From Microbotryomycetes sp. JL201 (Eukaryota; Basidiomycota; Microbotryomycetes), in the NCBI GenBank assembly GCA_033819885.1, contig JAQYUZ010000009.1, positions 124,001 through 188,000 on the forward strand: DNA of 64,000 bases. Direction: 5' to 3'. The stretch's first letter is position 1, and every line of letters starts with the position of its first letter. Under the pieces are notes generated by a model. That model saw only the letters and a list, made by a program, of their open reading frames with translations, was not told the origin of the DNA and did not search any database. The translations under genes and the position numbers were made by a program. Below are positions 47,662 to 60,151 of the stretch, piece by piece.

Positions 47662-49295
47662 CTAGTCGTCCTTGAGTCCGCCGGCGTTGACATTCGACGA
47701 ACTCGAACCGCCGCCGCCATTGTCGGCGAGCGCCTGCTTGCTGCGTCGTTTCGCACGGGACCACAGCCCGACATCCGAATCTGTAAAGCGCGAGCAGTCA
47801 GAGAGTCGCATACTATTTGCTCTCGTCGTACGACGAGCGCACCAAAGATGAATCGGAAAGTCACAGCCGGCCAGCTCGTGTGGCGCGGCAATGGGTCGTA
47901 GAATTCGCTCGCGATGCGTCTCAGCTCGGGCAACTTGGTCCAGGCAACGGAAGGGAAGTCGTGATGCTCGTTGTGGTAACCAACCTGTTCTCACCTGGTC
48001 AGCATGCGAAATGGCGCCTTCACCCTCGCGGGAGCTCACGTTGTAGGCGAGAATGTTGAGTGGGCCGTAATAGCTCCATGTCTCTTGGTCTAGCTGATCA
48101 AATACTGCAACCAGACACGTCATCAGCACGATCGACAATATTGGCACACAATGACGTACAGTAATGCTCCGCTATGAAATGACCCGCCAGCGGGTGCAAT
48201 GAGCCAGCCAAAAAGCTCGACAGCAGGAAATACAGCATCGCATTCCAGCCGAATGCTTTGACGATGAACGTATTAAAGGTAAGCTGCGTGAGCCAGTTGA
48301 GCCCAATCCAGCGCGTCGGGGCTTGATAGCGAATGAATCCGGGACGAAGCGCGTAGAAAAAGATTTGGAATGAGCTGCAGGAATCAGGCATGAGCAACCG
48401 GACCTCTCAGGATATATGGGATGCTCACGCAAAAAATGCCTTGCCGAGCACACTACGCAACACCATGAGCTCGAGCTTTGACGGCAAGTCCGTGTCGATG
48501 CCGTCCTCGCCGAGATACTGCAGCCGTGCGCGTCAGACGACCCGGGTAGGGCGATCACACGAAAACATACCTTGTGGTGCTCGATGTGGTACTTTTTGAA
48601 CATCATGGCATACGGAACGCCAATCGGCAAATTTGTAAAGATAGCGAAGAGCCGGTTCGCCTTGACGCCGCGAAAGGCGAGATTGTGCGTGATCTCGTGA
48701 ATGGCCAAGAATGTGTTTTGATTGGCAGTGGCGCCAATTACGTATGCGACAGCCCAGAACTTGAGCGAGAAGAATGGAGTGTCTCGTAGAAGCCAGGCGG
48801 TGGCGATTTGAACAGCTGTGACGGCGAGGACAACGTATTTTGTGAGAGGCTCGTAGCCCATAAGTTTCCGAATCTGCGTAATGGAACGGCGTTAGGGCCA
48901 ACACTCGGCAGTAGTCTCCAATGCCGGCTCGTGTGGTGGCTGACCTCTGGATGGGCTTTGAGTACAGCTTTGCGGCGCGTCCTGTGCGGCTCTTCCGTCA
49001 TCATCCACAACCAGTCTGTTGTGTCTTGCTTCTGCAAGACCTTGTTGGGCATCCACTGCCTGCCCGCCGGCTCAGACTTGGCGGTGCGCGAATGCTGCGC
49101 GGCAGCGTCGGACCCATCTGCCTCGTCTGCCGACGCGTGGCAGGTCGTCGGAGGTGTGCTCTCGTCATCTGACGGCGCAGAAGACGACACGGACGACCCA
49201 GACGTCGAGTATGTCGGCGGTAGCGACTCTGCACCGGCCGCGAGGTCAAACGGGAACGTGGTCCGCGCGACCGGGTGCCTGTATGTCGTGTCCAT
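47662..49295 (-). CDS. Sphingolipid delta-4 desaturase
   Basis: ER membrane di-iron enzyme that introduces the delta-4 double bond into dihydroceramide. Start ATG 49295, stop 47662, six exons. A roughly 80-residue Ser/Pro/Thr-rich N-terminal extension precedes the family start (DTTDWLWMMTEEPHRTRRKA, LKAHPE). Hydrophobic segments follow and the three histidine boxes are visible: HEITHN, HIEHHK and NEHHDFP (after an intron join giving VGYHNEHHDFPSVAW). The sequence LPSKLELMVLRSVLGKAFFA and FYALRPGFIRYQ is typical. A Ser/Gly-rich tail ends the protein. Fungal members feed the glucosylceramide branch. Divergent to AP-1 gamma. Confidence 0.92.
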
Positions 49296-49784
49296 CGCGT
49301 CGACCGAAAGTGCACGCGAGTCTGTACAGCAGCAAGTCGACTGGCTTGACGGTCAGGCTGCTCGTCGACCGGAATGCAAGACGTTGAAAGCTGGCTGGGA
49401 CGACGACTGAAAGTTTGTTGTGGGGCTGCACGAATAATTCTCTTTGCCAGCGCCATGGGCCGCCAGGTGCGCAAAGACTGCTCTAAAGTTATCACGCGCA
49501 GATGAATTTTTTTTGCATGTCTGTTCTCACAGCGCTCGCTACTGCTGCGCGTGCCTCGGATCCGCCTTTGGTCTCTGAACGCCTGGGCCAGGTCAGGCTC
49601 TGATACTCGGCAGGCTCTACAGGAGATTGTCGGATTACTCGGCAGCTTCTGCTCAGCTACTTACTCTTGCGTGTCGAGGTGCTCTTTCCCCGTCACCTTG
49701 ACCCGTCGACGCAAGCTGTATCGGCGGCGGGCGTCGAGCAACAAAGACACCTCAAATCTCGATTGACGTCTTGACCGCGTCAGC
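49296..49784. promoter_or_regulatory. Divergent promoter, desaturase / AP-1 gamma
   Basis: 489 bp between start codons. Poly-T (about 49506) and CT-rich tracts precede the AP-1 gene. No named element identified. Confidence 0.4.
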
Positions 49785-52700
49785 ATGGTGTTCTACAACC
49801 TAAAGGCGCTGATCAAGGCGATCCGAGCCACAAAGACAATCGCGGATGAGCGTGCATTGATCGTGAAAGAGTCCGCAGTCATTCGCACAAGCTTCAAAGA
49901 AGAAGGTGAGCACTTGGACCTGATCGTGTGCTTGCCTGCGGCTCGCTCCCATCACTCCCGCGAGGCGGCCAGCAACGCGTCACTCGGTGCGGCGACGCGA
50001 TTGTCGCTTGTGAGCACGACACGCGCCAGATACGCGCCCATTGCAATTCTTCTGCCATTGCTGTCGAGCGCAGACCCTTCCGTGCAATTCTTGGCCGTCA
50101 TACATGGGCCGACCAGTCATCCTGATCGCACAGTTTGTACCGGACCTTCATTGATTCCGTTCATTATTCTCCAGATTCGTACACGAGACATCACAATGTC
50201 GCCAAGCTGCTCTACATTCATATGCTCGGCTACCCGGCTCACTTTGGCCAGATCGAATGCCTCAAGCTCGTCGCCTCGCCGAGGTGAGTGTGCATGGCAA
50301 CGCGCGCGTCACACAGCTCATCGACACAACTGCATTCAGATTCACGGACAAGCGTCTGGGCTATCTCGGCATCATGTTGCTTCTTGACGAGAACCAAGAA
50401 GTGCTAACGCTCGTCACCAACTCACTCAAAAAGTGCGTCAAACGTACACCGAGGCGTACACAAACCCCTCTGACCCTATTCATGACCCAAAAGTGATATG
50501 AACTCACCCAATGCATCGACGGTCTCGCTGGCCCTGTGTACCTTTGCCAACATTTCATCGGAAGAGATGGCTCGCGACCTCGTTACCGAAGTCGAGAGGT
50601 GCCTAGGCTCTGGAAACGCCTACATTCGCAAGAAAGCGGCCCTGGCGGCGATGCGCTGCATCTACAAAGTGCCCGAACTCGTCGACCATTTTGAAGGCCG
50701 GGCAACGAGCTTGCTCAGCGACAGAAATCACGGCGTCTTGTTGACCGGAGTAACTCTGGTCACTGAAATGTGCAGGCTTGTTGGAGCGGATCCGTTCAAA
50801 CAGGTCGTACCTTTGCTTGTGCGACATTTGAAGGCGCTGGTGACGACAGGCTACAGTCCAGAACACGATGTCAGCGGCATCACGGATCCGTTTCTTCAGG
50901 TCTGTTGAGATACTCTTCCGGCATGTGCCGTCGTAATCTGACGCGATTTCCGCGCAGGTCAAAATCCTTCGTCTCTTGCGGCTGCTCGGTCGGGATGACG
51001 TCGAGGCAAGCGAGGCAATGAACGATATACTGGCGCAGGTCAGTGCAGACATAGCTTTATGTAGACAGGGCTATTCTAACTTCGCCGCTGCAGGTCGCCA
51101 CCAACACTGAGTCAGCGAAAAACGTCGGCAACGCTATACTGTATGAGACGGTTTCGACGATTTTGGAGATCGAGGCAGAAAGCGGCTTGCGCGTGATGGC
51201 AATCAACATTCTCGGCAAATTCTTGGGCAACCGAGACAACAACATACGGTGCGTAAAGCTCGCCCGAGTTGGCATGCGTGGAACGCTCACCCTGAATCTG
51301 GCAGATACGTTGCTCTCAACACGCTGCTCAAAGTCGTCACAATAGACACCAACGCAGTGCAACGTCACCGTGCCATCATTTTGGATTGCTTGAGAGACGG
51401 CGACATCTCAATCCGCCGACGTGCCCTCGAGCTATCGTACGCGCTCATCAACGAGTCGAACGTCCGCGTTCTCGTGCGCGAGCTGCTAGCTTTTTTGGAA
51501 GTGGCCGACAACGAATTCAAGCTCGGCATGACGACGCAGGTTTGCGCTGCCGCCGAACGGTTTGCGCCGAACCGCAGATGGCACATTGATACGGTTCTCC
51601 GGGTGCTCAAGCTGGTGAGTGACGCATACACGATCGTGCTGACATTTGCTAACACACTACGGTAGGCTGGCAATTTTGTCAAGGAGGAAGTCTTGTCAGG
51701 GTTCATCAGGCTTGTCGCGCACACGCAAGATTTACAGTCGTACACGGTCTACAAGCTGTACACTGCTCTCAAGTCTGATGTCTCACAAGAGGGTCTCACG
51801 CTAGCCGGCGTTTGGGTCATCGGCGAGTATGGCGACATTCTGCTTCAAGGCGGAGCTATTTCTGCACCTGTTGACGAGGAAGACACTGGCGTGACAACGA
51901 GCGAGGCCGTGTCGGAAAAGGATGTGCTGGATTTGATGGAGAATGTCCTTCAATCGCCGTATACGACCAACACGATCAGAGGTTTCGTCTTGACGGCCTT
52001 GACAAAGTTGTCGACCCGTTTGTCTGACCCGACTCAAATCGATCGAATCACAAAGGCAATTGCTCAGTTCGCGTCGAGTATCGAGCTCGAATTGCAGCAG
52101 AGGGCGGTCGAATTTGGCACGTTGTTGAATATGGACAGTATCAGAGCAGGCGTGCTCGAAAGGATGCCGCCTCCAGAGATCAAGCCGACCGTGATGGGCG
52201 TTGTCAGCGAGAAGCGACCGGTTGGTCCGACGAGGAGAGACAAAGACGTGAGTGCGCCTGAGTATGCTGAACCAGACGACAAATGACGAGAGTTGCGGAC
52301 AGGCTTTGTTGGATTTGATGGGAGACGAAGGTTCTTCCGAACTTGCGTCGGCCGTTCCAGCGGCCAAGCAACAGACCACGCAAGATCTGTTGGCGGATAT
52401 CTTCGGTACGAACGACTCTGCTCCGCCTGCTGCCACCTCACCCGCTGCAGCCCGACCGGGATCGAACGTCGATGACATCATGAGCCTATTCGGCGGTAGC
52501 TCCACTGCATCTCAGCCATCAGCCAGTGCTGTTGCGCCAGGTTACGCGTCGAACGACTTGTTTGCCGGTCTAGGTTCCAGTTCAACTGCTGCCCCGCCTC
52601 CGGCGACGCCGACTGCTCCTGCAGGGCCGCAGGCCCTCGAAGCGTACAATCAGAACGGGTTGCGGATTACTTTCACGCCACAACGAGACAGCAACAACAA

Positions 52701-53106
52701 GTCTGTCGTTAATATTCTGGCAAAGTTCACTTCCACGCAGCTGGTCACTGGCGTCAACTTCCAAGCGGCCGTACCAAAGGCGAGTCGATTCTGGTCATGC
52801 TCGGCTGTGCGAAAGCGACTGACCGTTGCTCGCTTTATACTATAGACACAAAAGCTGCAAATGCTCGCCATGTCAAAGACGGACATTAGCCCAGGATCGA
52901 CCGAGACGCAGCAATTGCGAGTCATGGTGTCTGCTCCAGGCGTAAGTCTTTGTTGACTGCTGCGTGGCATTCGCCAAAGTTAATCCCGGCTCACGTGCTT
53001 CTCGCAGGCTCTTGTCCGGTTACGCCTGCGTATCGCTTATTCGATCAACGGCGAACAAAAGCAGGACCAGACTGATTTTTCGTTCCCACCGGACTTGATG
53101 GCATGA
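49785..53106 (+). CDS. APL4: AP-1 complex subunit gamma (gamma-adaptin)
   Basis: Large subunit of the clathrin adaptor AP-1 at trans-Golgi and endosomes. Start [20 protein letters not shown]; the first intron is unusually long here (about 49902-50174) and joins FKEE to [20 protein letters not shown]. The helical trunk continues through [51 protein letters not shown] and IWVIGEYGD-type [13 protein letters not shown] Ala/Ser/Pro-rich hinge with DLLADIF and DLFAGLG-like clathrin/accessory motifs leads to the C-terminal ear ([41 protein letters not shown]). About twelve exons, stop at 53106. Contrast with the ear-less GGA about 20 kb away. Confidence 0.94.
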
Positions 53107-53360
53107 CTTGAGATAGACAAGGGGACTCTGATTGGATGACGAACAGTGAGATTGGCTTCTATCTCTCTTTTGCAATTTGCAATCACGTGATCACGATCAG
53201 CCGACAGATCTGTGGATCGCGTTGTGATTGTTGATCGTGTCCTATGTTGGTAGCAAGGGACTTGCTGTGACGTCGTTTGTTGCGCACGAGTCGTTCGTTG
53301 TCCGCGGCCGGTTCGTTGCTTTCGCGGCTTTGCTCTGTCGCTGCTGTCGAATACGTCGCA
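53107..53360. promoter_or_regulatory. Promoter of arrestin-like gene with ATCACGTGAT
   Basis: 254-bp spacer. Palindrome ATCACGTGAT at 53182-53191, about 171 bp before the next start codon; a second TCACGA follows directly. Confidence 0.4.
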
Positions 53361-56300
53361 ATGCGACTCGACAGCAGTTCGAGTGCGCGTTCGAACACGA
53401 CGTCGTCTACCCATTCTGCCCGCTCGAGCCGTTCGACTGGCGGTCTGCCGGCGGGCGTGTCGCGCCATGCTGCGCACGACAAACTCAAGCTCAACTTGAC
53501 GCTCTCACGCCGGTCAGAGGAGGCGTGGGTGGCAGGCGAGATTGTGACTGGGACATTGGAACTGGCCGTCAGCTCGAACGAGCTCGAGCTGGGCGAGGTC
53601 GGCGTAGAGTTTGCGGGCTACGAAGGTGCGTGTGCATGCGCGTGAAGGGCTAGACACAGGCTATCGTCATATGATGTCAGCGATTCCGAACCGTCAAAGG
53701 ATTCCCTACCTGGATCACGAACCCTTACATCGAGGATGCCGTCCTCAATGGGCCAGATCTCTGCCGAGGAGTCATTCAACTTTGGCCCAAGCGCGTTCCA
53801 CACTGCGCGATAGGAATGACAGGCGGCCAGACAAGGATGTAACCTGCCGAAATATCCTCACTGACCCTGCATCCTCTTTCGCTATGTAGAATTGCGGTTG
53901 AGAGACCACACTTCCACCCGCAGGCTGCTCTCGGCTCGAGTCGACTTTCAGGGCGGATCACTGCCTCCTTCGAATGCCACCGTTCAAGACGCTCCTCAGA
54001 AGCACGCAGGGTTCTGGCCGGCTTTGCGAGGCAGAACGAGATTTCCGTTCTCGTTCAGGCTGCCAAAAGACGCGCCGTCGTCTTGCACTCTTGGTGGCAA
54101 CGCAACAACCCGCTACGAATTGCGCGCTTTCGTCAGCAGTTTACTCGACGAAAATGTCGACGTCAGGTCGGAGAAAACCCCGGTTCAGGTCGTCGAGAAA
54201 TGGATCGACTGGGACCGTGGCGAGTGGAACGAATCACTCGAGCGCAAGGCGGCAGAGCGACTCAAGGTCGGTTCAGACGGATACGTCAGCATGGCTGCTG
54301 CCATCGGCAAGGACGAGTGGTCAGAGACGCCACTGAGACTCTTTTGGCCGGGCAATGCCGATTTGAACTGGCATGGCAAGAACCAGATCGAGCTCAGAGC
54401 TCGGATACAAAATTTGAGCAAACGCCATGTCAGTTGGGCAATGGTTTGTTCTGATGACGCGCTGACCAGTTCGAGGGTGTGCTTTCCGAGCAGGTATCTG
54501 GCTTGAAAGTCACTCTTTGCCGGTGTCTGCGCAGAATATACCCCAAGGACGTGGAACCGCCGCGGCGAGAGGTTCGAGTGGTAGCAGCGATCATGACACA
54601 GCAGTTCCATGGTGTAGGATTCGAGTTTCCCCCTGGCGAAGAGCGCGAGGTACACGCACAGTTTCTCGTGCCGCAACAAGAGTGTTGGACCAAACGACGT
54701 GGAACTTTGTTCGAGCTGGACGTCTACGTGCGCGTCGAGCTCGACAGCAACATCTTTGCGTGAGTTGTAGCTCTCACTGTCCTTCCGCTGGTTCTCGCTC
54801 AACATTTCGTTCATCGCGCGACAGGAATGATCTCGCTGTCGAATTGCCAGTGTTCGTCGCGCATCCAGCCTCTCTTCCACCAGCAGCGCACGGCATGATG
54901 GAGCAGCGGCTACGAAGATTTGCCGAACGACCCGATCTGCCTCATCACAGCTCGTTCCCTTCAAACGCTCATCTGCTGCAAGGCTACAGAGACCCGTATG
55001 GAATGGCAGCGCCATACGAGTACCCTGATCAACCGGATGTCCGTCAGCAATGGACTGCTATGTCACCTGGCACTGGCTTGCATCGTACGGCATCGACTTC
55101 AACCCTAGCCTATGCAAGCTCTGCATGCGGTCCTTCGCCTCTGCCTGTCGCATGGACACCGTCCATGTCGAGGCAAAGCAGTGCCTTCTGGCCAGCTTCG
55201 CCGTTTGTACAAGCTATGCCTCAGCCGCCGCATCCTCCTCTGCCAGTTGTCGCCCCAGTGTTTGCTGCGCCGCCTTCTGCGACGCCGGTATTTGCGGCAC
55301 CGCCTGCGCCACTTTCTCCTGTACAGTATGCTCGCTCCGAGACGTCCAGCCCCACCCGACGTTCACCGCTACCTGCAAGGCCAGACTCTGGCCTGTCTCA
55401 ACGTGTCGCGCAACCCGTCATTGGCCAGCCGATGCCACCTACCTCGCCTTCGCCGGTGCCGATGCAGCGGTCCAACTCGTCGTCGTCGTTAAAGAGCCAC
55501 AAGAAAAGTCAGACGCCGCCTCCCGCTTCGCCATCGTCACGGTTCTCGCCAGTGTCAGCCATCGCAGCAGATTCTGTCGTCGGTGTCTCGGAAATTGGTC
55601 TCCTCGAGACTATAGGCGAAGATGGCGAGAGTCAAGCTGGTACAGCTAGGTCTGTTGCCCGTGAGGTGACACAAGCTCTGGCCGTCGTCCCTGCTTCGCC
55701 GTCGGATCATACGCAATTTCCGTCGCCAAAAGGTCGGATCGAAAGCCGCAACAGTGCTCAAGATCTGGAGGAACTGGTCGAGCAAGAAGACAAGGATGCT
55801 GAGAAGCGTAAAAAGAATCAGACGGATGAGGGAACCATGACGACCCGGAGTCCAAGGAAGAGCGTGCCTCGAGCTCAAGACATTTTCAGCAAAGCCGACG
55901 AACCGCCCAAATCGCCGTCTCGTGGACCGCTTGTACGGCCAGAAGGCGGATTGGCCGCCCTCGAGGCGCGTCTGAGTCGACCCACTACACCTGCAACTGG
56001 CTCTCCAGCCTTGTCCTTGGCTCCGACGTCTGCTCCCGCAGCTTCATCTCGCCAACTGCCACAGCAAGAATCGGTTCCGTCTTTGAGCGACAAGCTTTCT
56101 TCGTTGAAGATGAAACCGAGCTCAAGCGTGCAACAAGCAATGCAACGATTGTTTGACGAGAAGCAAGACGTTGATGATATTCTGGACTCGTATGGCTTTG
56201 ACGAGGAGGATGACAAAGCAGAGGAAACATTCGAGCATGTCGGATGTGCGCCGTCTTCTCCCACAAAGGCACGACCCGTTTTTGCGCAGAGAAAGCCTGT

Positions 56301-57328
56301 ATCGACTGTTGTCAAAGCAGATAAGCCGGTCGTCGAGGTACGAGAAGGTCACACGGTTGTTGACAAGGCCGAGGTGAAAGAGTTGCAAAAAGAAGCGGTC
56401 TCTCGAGTGAGCGATTGGTCGGGTGAGGACCGGTTAGATGAACCAAAGGAGGTGCCTTGCGTCTGCGAAGAGCGGGCAACAACGAATCAAACGGCCTCGA
56501 TATCGAAAGGCGTCTCAAAGTCGCCTTGGACGAGTGCTGGCAGGTTGAAAAGTTCAACCAAAACGGTCGTCGAGGGAAAAGCGTCGCCGCTGCACAGACA
56601 CGAGGTGACGAAGTCAGAGCCTCTCGTTCCTTGTGCCAACGATCTCGAGTTTGAGCTCAAGAAGTCAGGCGAGGAGGACAAGGGTTGGGAAAAGGCGGGC
56701 AAAGGGGTCTTGCGCGCGTCACCATCAGGTGAGCTTGCTTCGCTGAGATACGACATTCGTTCGGCACGCGGCGGCAAAGGCGGCGTTGTCAGCAAGGTTG
56801 CGAGCAAGTGGACGACACTGATTGATGAAGAGCAGGTAAGTTTTCAGACTTGGCTCGGTGATGGTCTTGTTGAGTGTCTGATGTATTGTGGTTGAACAGC
56901 GCGAGGCAAACAAGCCGCCGCCACCTCGGATCGAGCCGCCAAAAGCTCTCAAGATTGCCTCTACGTTGTTTGAAGCTCCGACTGCAACTCCTTTGTCCCC
57001 GGTTAACAACCTGCGGTCGACACAGTGCAATTCTATGCCTGTCGTCGCCACGCACACACGATCGCTTGCGACACCAACAAAGAGGTTCAGTGGCGGTGGT
57101 GCCCTGCCTGCGAGCAAGAGTCAGACTTTGCTTTCCGGACCGTTGCTGCAGGCTTCTCCGTCCAGCATGATGCGCACTTCTGTCAGCGCTTCGTCCATTT
57201 CGTCAGACAAGGGTGGCGATTCGGTGACCGAAGACGCCGTGGGCAAGAGGATGTCTTCGTCTTCGGGTCGCAACTCCAAGGTCAAGGAGATGCTAGCCAA
57301 GTATGCGCAGTATGTCGAGGCGCAGTGA
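53361..57328 (+). CDS. Arrestin-domain protein with very long disordered C-terminal tail
   Basis: Probable alpha-arrestin (ART/Rim8-like) ubiquitin-ligase adaptor or trafficking scaffold. Start MRLDSSSSARSNTTSS; the arrestin N-domain shows LKLNLTLSRRSEEAWVAGEI then VTGTLELAV and VGVEFAGYE. Further exons give LPKDAPSSCTLGGNATTRYE, LRAFVSSLLDENVDVRSEK and YVRVELDSNIFA, consistent with two beta-sandwich halves. From about 54830 a single exon of some 2 kb plus a last exon (56900-57328) encode about 800 residues of Pro/Ser/Ala/Glu-rich disordered sequence with basic patches. The extreme end VKEMLAKYAQYVEAQ is a short helix. No clear PPxY motif was noticed, so coupling to an HECT ligase is uncertain. 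Confidence 0.72.
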
Positions 57329-57909
57329 AGTGCTGAATAGTATTATTTGAACGAGCTGTGTGTTGTATCGGTGGCGGGTGATAGTTTTGCATCGTTTCGT
57401 CTTCAGCTCAGGACCTCCTGTTCTTCGGGGTGGGGGTCACGTGCGATGCTGCGCATTCGTGGCTGCATGAGAGTGTCTCGGTGCGATCGGTGCGCTGTGG
57501 TTGCCTGAGAGTTGCACGTGTGCACCTGTACAAGAGGCCCGTCTGTGTCAGCGAGCCCGATTGCGCCATTCCCGAGGCGGGTGGCGAGCGGCGCGACTCA
57601 GCTGACCCAAACAATTTGCTTGGTCATCTCTTTGAGCCTCTTGAAAACCTACGCGTCTTCAGCGTGTCCCTTGCCTTCCGACACCCTTTCGGATCTCCAG
57701 ACAGAGTCTGCACGCGTGTGCACTCTATATACTTGACCGTCTACTGCACTACAGCACTCGGCGCTCCTCTTTTTTTTTCGGCGCTCGGATCGCATCCCGT
57801 CGGCGCACGCTTCCCTCCCTTTTCGACAAGCACAGCGTAGCCAGACCAGCGCAGGCATATTCTAAATCTTCTCGCCGGAAGTAATCTCCGCCTCGATCGT
57901 CAAAGAACC
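57329..57909. promoter_or_regulatory. Promoter of cystathionine lyase gene with two CACGTG boxes
   Basis: 581 bp. GTCACGTGC at 57436-57444 and CACGTG at 57515-57520; TCACGTG is the Cbf1 site that controls sulfur-amino-acid genes in yeasts. CT-rich tracts and T9 lie near the start codon. Confidence 0.45.
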
Positions 57910-59673
57910 ATGTCGCCAGTCCAGTTGCCGCCTTCACCGCCAAACGGCGCGGCCGAGCCACCGAAGACGGCCCACAACGCGACATCCGCAGCTTCATTCG
58001 CAACCAGGGCCATTCACGTCGGCTCTGAACCCGAAATGAGCATGTCAAACGGCGTCACGCCATCGCTGGACCTGTCGACGACGTACTTGCAAACCAAAGT
58101 CGGCGTTCACAAAGGCTTTGAATACACGAGGTCAAGCAACCCGACCAGGCTCGCACTCGAACGTGTCATCAGCTCGCTCGAAGGCAATGCCGATGCATTG
58201 CTGGCAAACGAGCTAGAGCAGCAGGGCAAGGACGTTGCCACTTGGGAGGCAGGTCCGGCAGCCTTGGCATTCGCCAGCGGCAGCGCAGCCACTGCCACAG
58301 TCGTCAGTGGACTCGCTGGCCGAGGAGGCCACCTCGTCTCGTACGTCCGCACCTCTCTCCGATCACAATGCGAGCTGACGAACGCATTCTGCCTCTCTCT
58401 CTCTCCCTCTCTCTCCAGAGTCGGAGACGTCTACGGCGGCACTTCTAGGTACATGTTGCGTGTCGCTTCAGAGCAGCAAGGTGTCGAGACAACATTCGTA
58501 GACATGTCGTACTCGACCGGCGGACCAATTGTCTCCAAAGACGAATCTGAAAAGAGTCGGACCACGCAGGACAAGCTCGAGGATGACGAGATTGTTGCAA
58601 GGCTAGAAGCTGCCATCAGACCAGACACAAAGGTGAGCAGCCCCGATGGAACGACGCCGTGAGCCGACCTGACGACGTTCGTTCGCATGATAGCTCATCT
58701 GGGCAGAGACGCCAACAAACCCTATGCTGTCGCTCGTCCCGATTGCCTTGATCGCGCGAGTTGCCAAGGCACACGACATTCCTCTCGTCATTGACAACAC
58801 GTTCGCCAACCCGTATTACCAGTCGCCGCTGGCACTCGGCGCCAGCGTCGTCGTTCACTCTGGCACAAAATACGTGAGCTGGCGCGGAGGCTACTCGTGC
58901 GGAATTGGCCTGACCCTCGCGCACTCTTTCTCTAGCTTGGAGGTCACAGCGACGTCTTGTCTGGATTTATCGTTACACCCGTACCGGCATTGCTCGAAAA
59001 GTTCCGATTCCTGCAGAACGCCAATGGCAACGTGCCTTCTCCATTCGATTCCTGGCTCGTCATCAGGTCACTCAAGACACTCACTCTGCGCAGTCGGCAG
59101 CATGGTCTGAACGCGTTGCAACTCGCCACCTGGCTCGAGACGGTTGCTGTACCAAATGGTTGGGTCCGAGACGTCAGGTATCCCGGTCTCAAACGAGGAA
59201 AGGAGACACGTGGGCAACGACGCGAGCGCGAGCTTGCTTGGGCGCAACTGTCCCAAGAAGCGCGTACATGGGCCGAGAAGCAAGGATACTCGCGCGATGG
59301 CGAGCGTGGGTTCCCCAGTGGCGGCATGGTCTCGTTCCACATCAAATCGCAACACGAGGCTAGTCAGGACCGCTCTGATGCTGCAGAGGCATTCTTGGAA
59401 GCCCTGCAGGTGTTTGCTTTGGCAGAGTCACTTGGCGGTGTCGAATCGTAAGCTAGAATTCCATCTATTGACGGCCGGTTTCCACCACTGACACGCTTTT
59501 GCAATCACAGACTGGCTGAACTGCCTCTCAAGATGACACACGCTGGTGTCGCACCAGAACGTCGTCGCCAACTCGGCATCGATGGCGAGCTCATTAGGCT
59601 CTCTGTCGGCGTGGAAGAGGTCGAAGACTTGATGGCAGACGTCGAGCAGGCTCTGCAAGCAGCCATCGCATAA
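57910..59673 (+). CDS. PLP-dependent transsulfuration enzyme (cystathionine gamma-lyase type)
   Basis: Cys/Met metabolism PLP enzyme of fold type I; likely cleaves cystathionine to cysteine. Start ATG 57910 after a 30-residue Pro/Ala-rich leader; the catalytic body begins ATRAIHVGSEPE. Motifs include TPSLDLSTTYLQ, YTRSSNPTRLALERVISSLE, the cofactor-stacking VGDVYGGTSRYM, DIPLVIDNTFANPYYQSPL and the PLP-lysine segment HSGTKYLGGHSDVLSGF, completed across an intron (ending near 58936). The end reads MTHAGVAPERRRQLGIDGEL then IRLSVGVEEVEDLM. Six exons; intron 1 contains a (CT)n run at about 58391-58419. An insert of about 25 charged residues (KRGKETRGQRRERELAWAQL) is longer than usual. Cystathionine beta-lyase or gamma-synthase remain alternatives. 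Confidence 0.87.
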
Positions 59674-60151
59674 CTTTTCGTCCTCTTATAGACTGTTTTC
59701 GTTCACTATTGTAGACAGCTTCCTTTTCAATGTAATCTTGCACCGCATTTTACCCCGTTCAGATTGACTTCATTGATATGATCTCTGCTATACTCCTGCA
59801 GGACCGAGCGTTCACACTGTTCGAATCTTGAGGCGCTTGGCAATTTTGTTGCACAGCAATTTTCTCGGCACACCAACCGGCGCGAGTCACGTGCTGCGAG
59901 CACGCTGCGCGAGTGACGCACCGCCTCAAGGATGCGCGCGCGTCGCGCAACCGCTTTCTTTTTTTTTTCCTTTCCAAGGACGACAAAGGTCACAGTTTAT
60001 GTACGCATCTTGCAGCGCACTCTTTCAGTCCCTTCCGCTCACTCACTCTGCTGCTCAGAGCCCAGCCAAACGTCGAACCGAACTGACTGCCGTTCCCATC
60101 AAATCTAATCTAATCGCCCTCTAACCCAGCTCGCAACGAAACACAAAAACC
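59674..60151. promoter_or_regulatory. Spacer and PMP3 promoter with TCACGTG
   Basis: 478 bp. TCACGTG at 59887-59893, about 260 bp upstream of PMP3, with T9 and CT-rich tracts downstream of it. No gene seen. Confidence 0.4.

Noticed and set aside
49902-50174. Separate small gene inside the first AP-1 gamma intron
   Set aside because: Open frames there are not supported; splicing GAAGAAG|gtgagc to CCAG|ATTCG restores the adaptin sequence exactly.
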